NCBI GenBank assembly: GCA_948971535.1
Contig: CARFEX010000058.1
Location: 1 to 5,355, forward strand
DNA: 5,355 nt
DNA from: an uncultured Eubacteriales bacterium
GTDB taxonomy: Bacteria; Bacillota; Clostridia; Christensenellales; UBA1242
Reading direction: 5' to 3'
The translations under genes and the position numbers were made by a program. A model generated the notes under the pieces. It worked only from the letters and a program-made list of their open reading frames with translations. It was not told the origin of the DNA and made no database searches. Below, one piece after another: positions 5,285 through 5,355 of this stretch. Each line of letters begins with the position of its first letter. Within the stretch, counting starts at the first letter, position 1.

Positions 5285-5311
5285 AAGCTTGTTTTTGCTT
5301 TTATTTTTTTT
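5278..5311 (+). terminator. Rho-independent terminator of the lipoprotein gene
   Basis: A perfect inverted repeat of 11 bp (5278-5288 with 5297-5307) has GC at the loop end and an 8-nt T-rich loop. It runs into eight T at 5304-5311. The 5' arm includes the lipoprotein stop codon (5282-5284). The stem is mostly A-U, weaker than the first terminator, but it has the standard form. Confidence 0.8.
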
Positions 5312-5322
5312 ATTGTTATAGT
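5295..5322 (+). promoter_or_regulatory. Candidate extended -10 promoter for the gene at the right edge
   Basis: TGTTATAGT (5314-5322) is an extended -10 with four to five matches, and TTGCTT (5295-5300) lies 16 bp upstream as a -35. The -35 falls inside the preceding terminator. TATAAT at 5329-5334 is an alternative -10 but has no good -35 and lies too close to the start codon for a normal leader. Confidence 0.4.
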
Positions 5323-5343
5323 AGAATATATAATGAGGTAAAA

Positions 5344-5355
5344 ATGGTAGAAGTT
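5344..5355 (+). CDS. 5' end of a further gene (partial, four codons)
   Basis: An ATG at 5344 is preceded by GAGG (5335-5338) at a 5-nt spacing and by a candidate promoter, and encodes MVEV before the window ends. The 12 bases are identical to the first 12 of khpA. No function can be assigned. Confidence 0.45.

Overview
The window is a compact, AT-rich bacterial chromosome segment with the signature of the Bacillota (Firmicutes). It has strong AAGGAGG-type ribosome binding sites, a TGTGCTAAACT-type extended -10 promoter, short intergenic gaps, and the order ylxM-ffh-rpsP-khpA-rimM-trmD-rbgA, which is the conserved SRP/ribosome-maturation cluster of that phylum. TGA serves as a stop (end of rbgA) and tryptophan is TGG, so the genetic code is the standard one and not that of most Mollicutes. 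An uncultured clostridium-like lineage is a reasonable guess, but the genus cannot be fixed from this sequence.

Layout. Positions 1-172 are a divergent intergenic region. A near-consensus minus-strand promoter drives a gene that leaves the window at its left edge (only the first 11 codons are visible). A plus-strand extended -10 promoter drives the main operon. A T8A7 tract lies between the two -35 boxes, and a perfect 8-bp inverted repeat sits at the predicted start of the main transcript. Positions 173-4698 hold eight genes in one direction: ylxM, ffh, rpsP, khpA, rimM, trmD, rbgA (ylqF) and yraN. Most are separated by fewer than 12 nt or overlap. The one real gap is 107 nt between ffh and rpsP, which contains a GC-rich set of mutually exclusive inverted repeats. 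A rho-independent terminator starting in the yraN stop codon ends the operon. Next comes a monocistronic lipoprotein gene whose Shine-Dalgarno is folded into a GAAA-capped hairpin, then a second terminator. A promoter, ribosome binding site and the first four codons of another gene lie at the right edge.

How the genes fit together. YlxM and Ffh belong to co-translational membrane targeting. S16 is a 30S protein, RimM matures the 30S head, KhpA is a small RNA-binding protein, TrmD modifies G37 of tRNAs, and RbgA is a late 50S assembly GTPase. The operon therefore couples production of translation machinery with protein export. YraN is a predicted nuclease-fold protein often found nearby.

Nothing here is a defence system, mobile element or CRISPR array, and no wholly new system is evident. 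The points that merit a second look are the structured RNA ahead of rpsP, the hairpin at the 5' end of the operon transcript combined with a missing ylxM Shine-Dalgarno, the sequestered ribosome binding site of the lipoprotein, the absence of rplS (and rnhB) from its usual place next to a C-terminally short TrmD, and polar replacements in the G motifs of RbgA.
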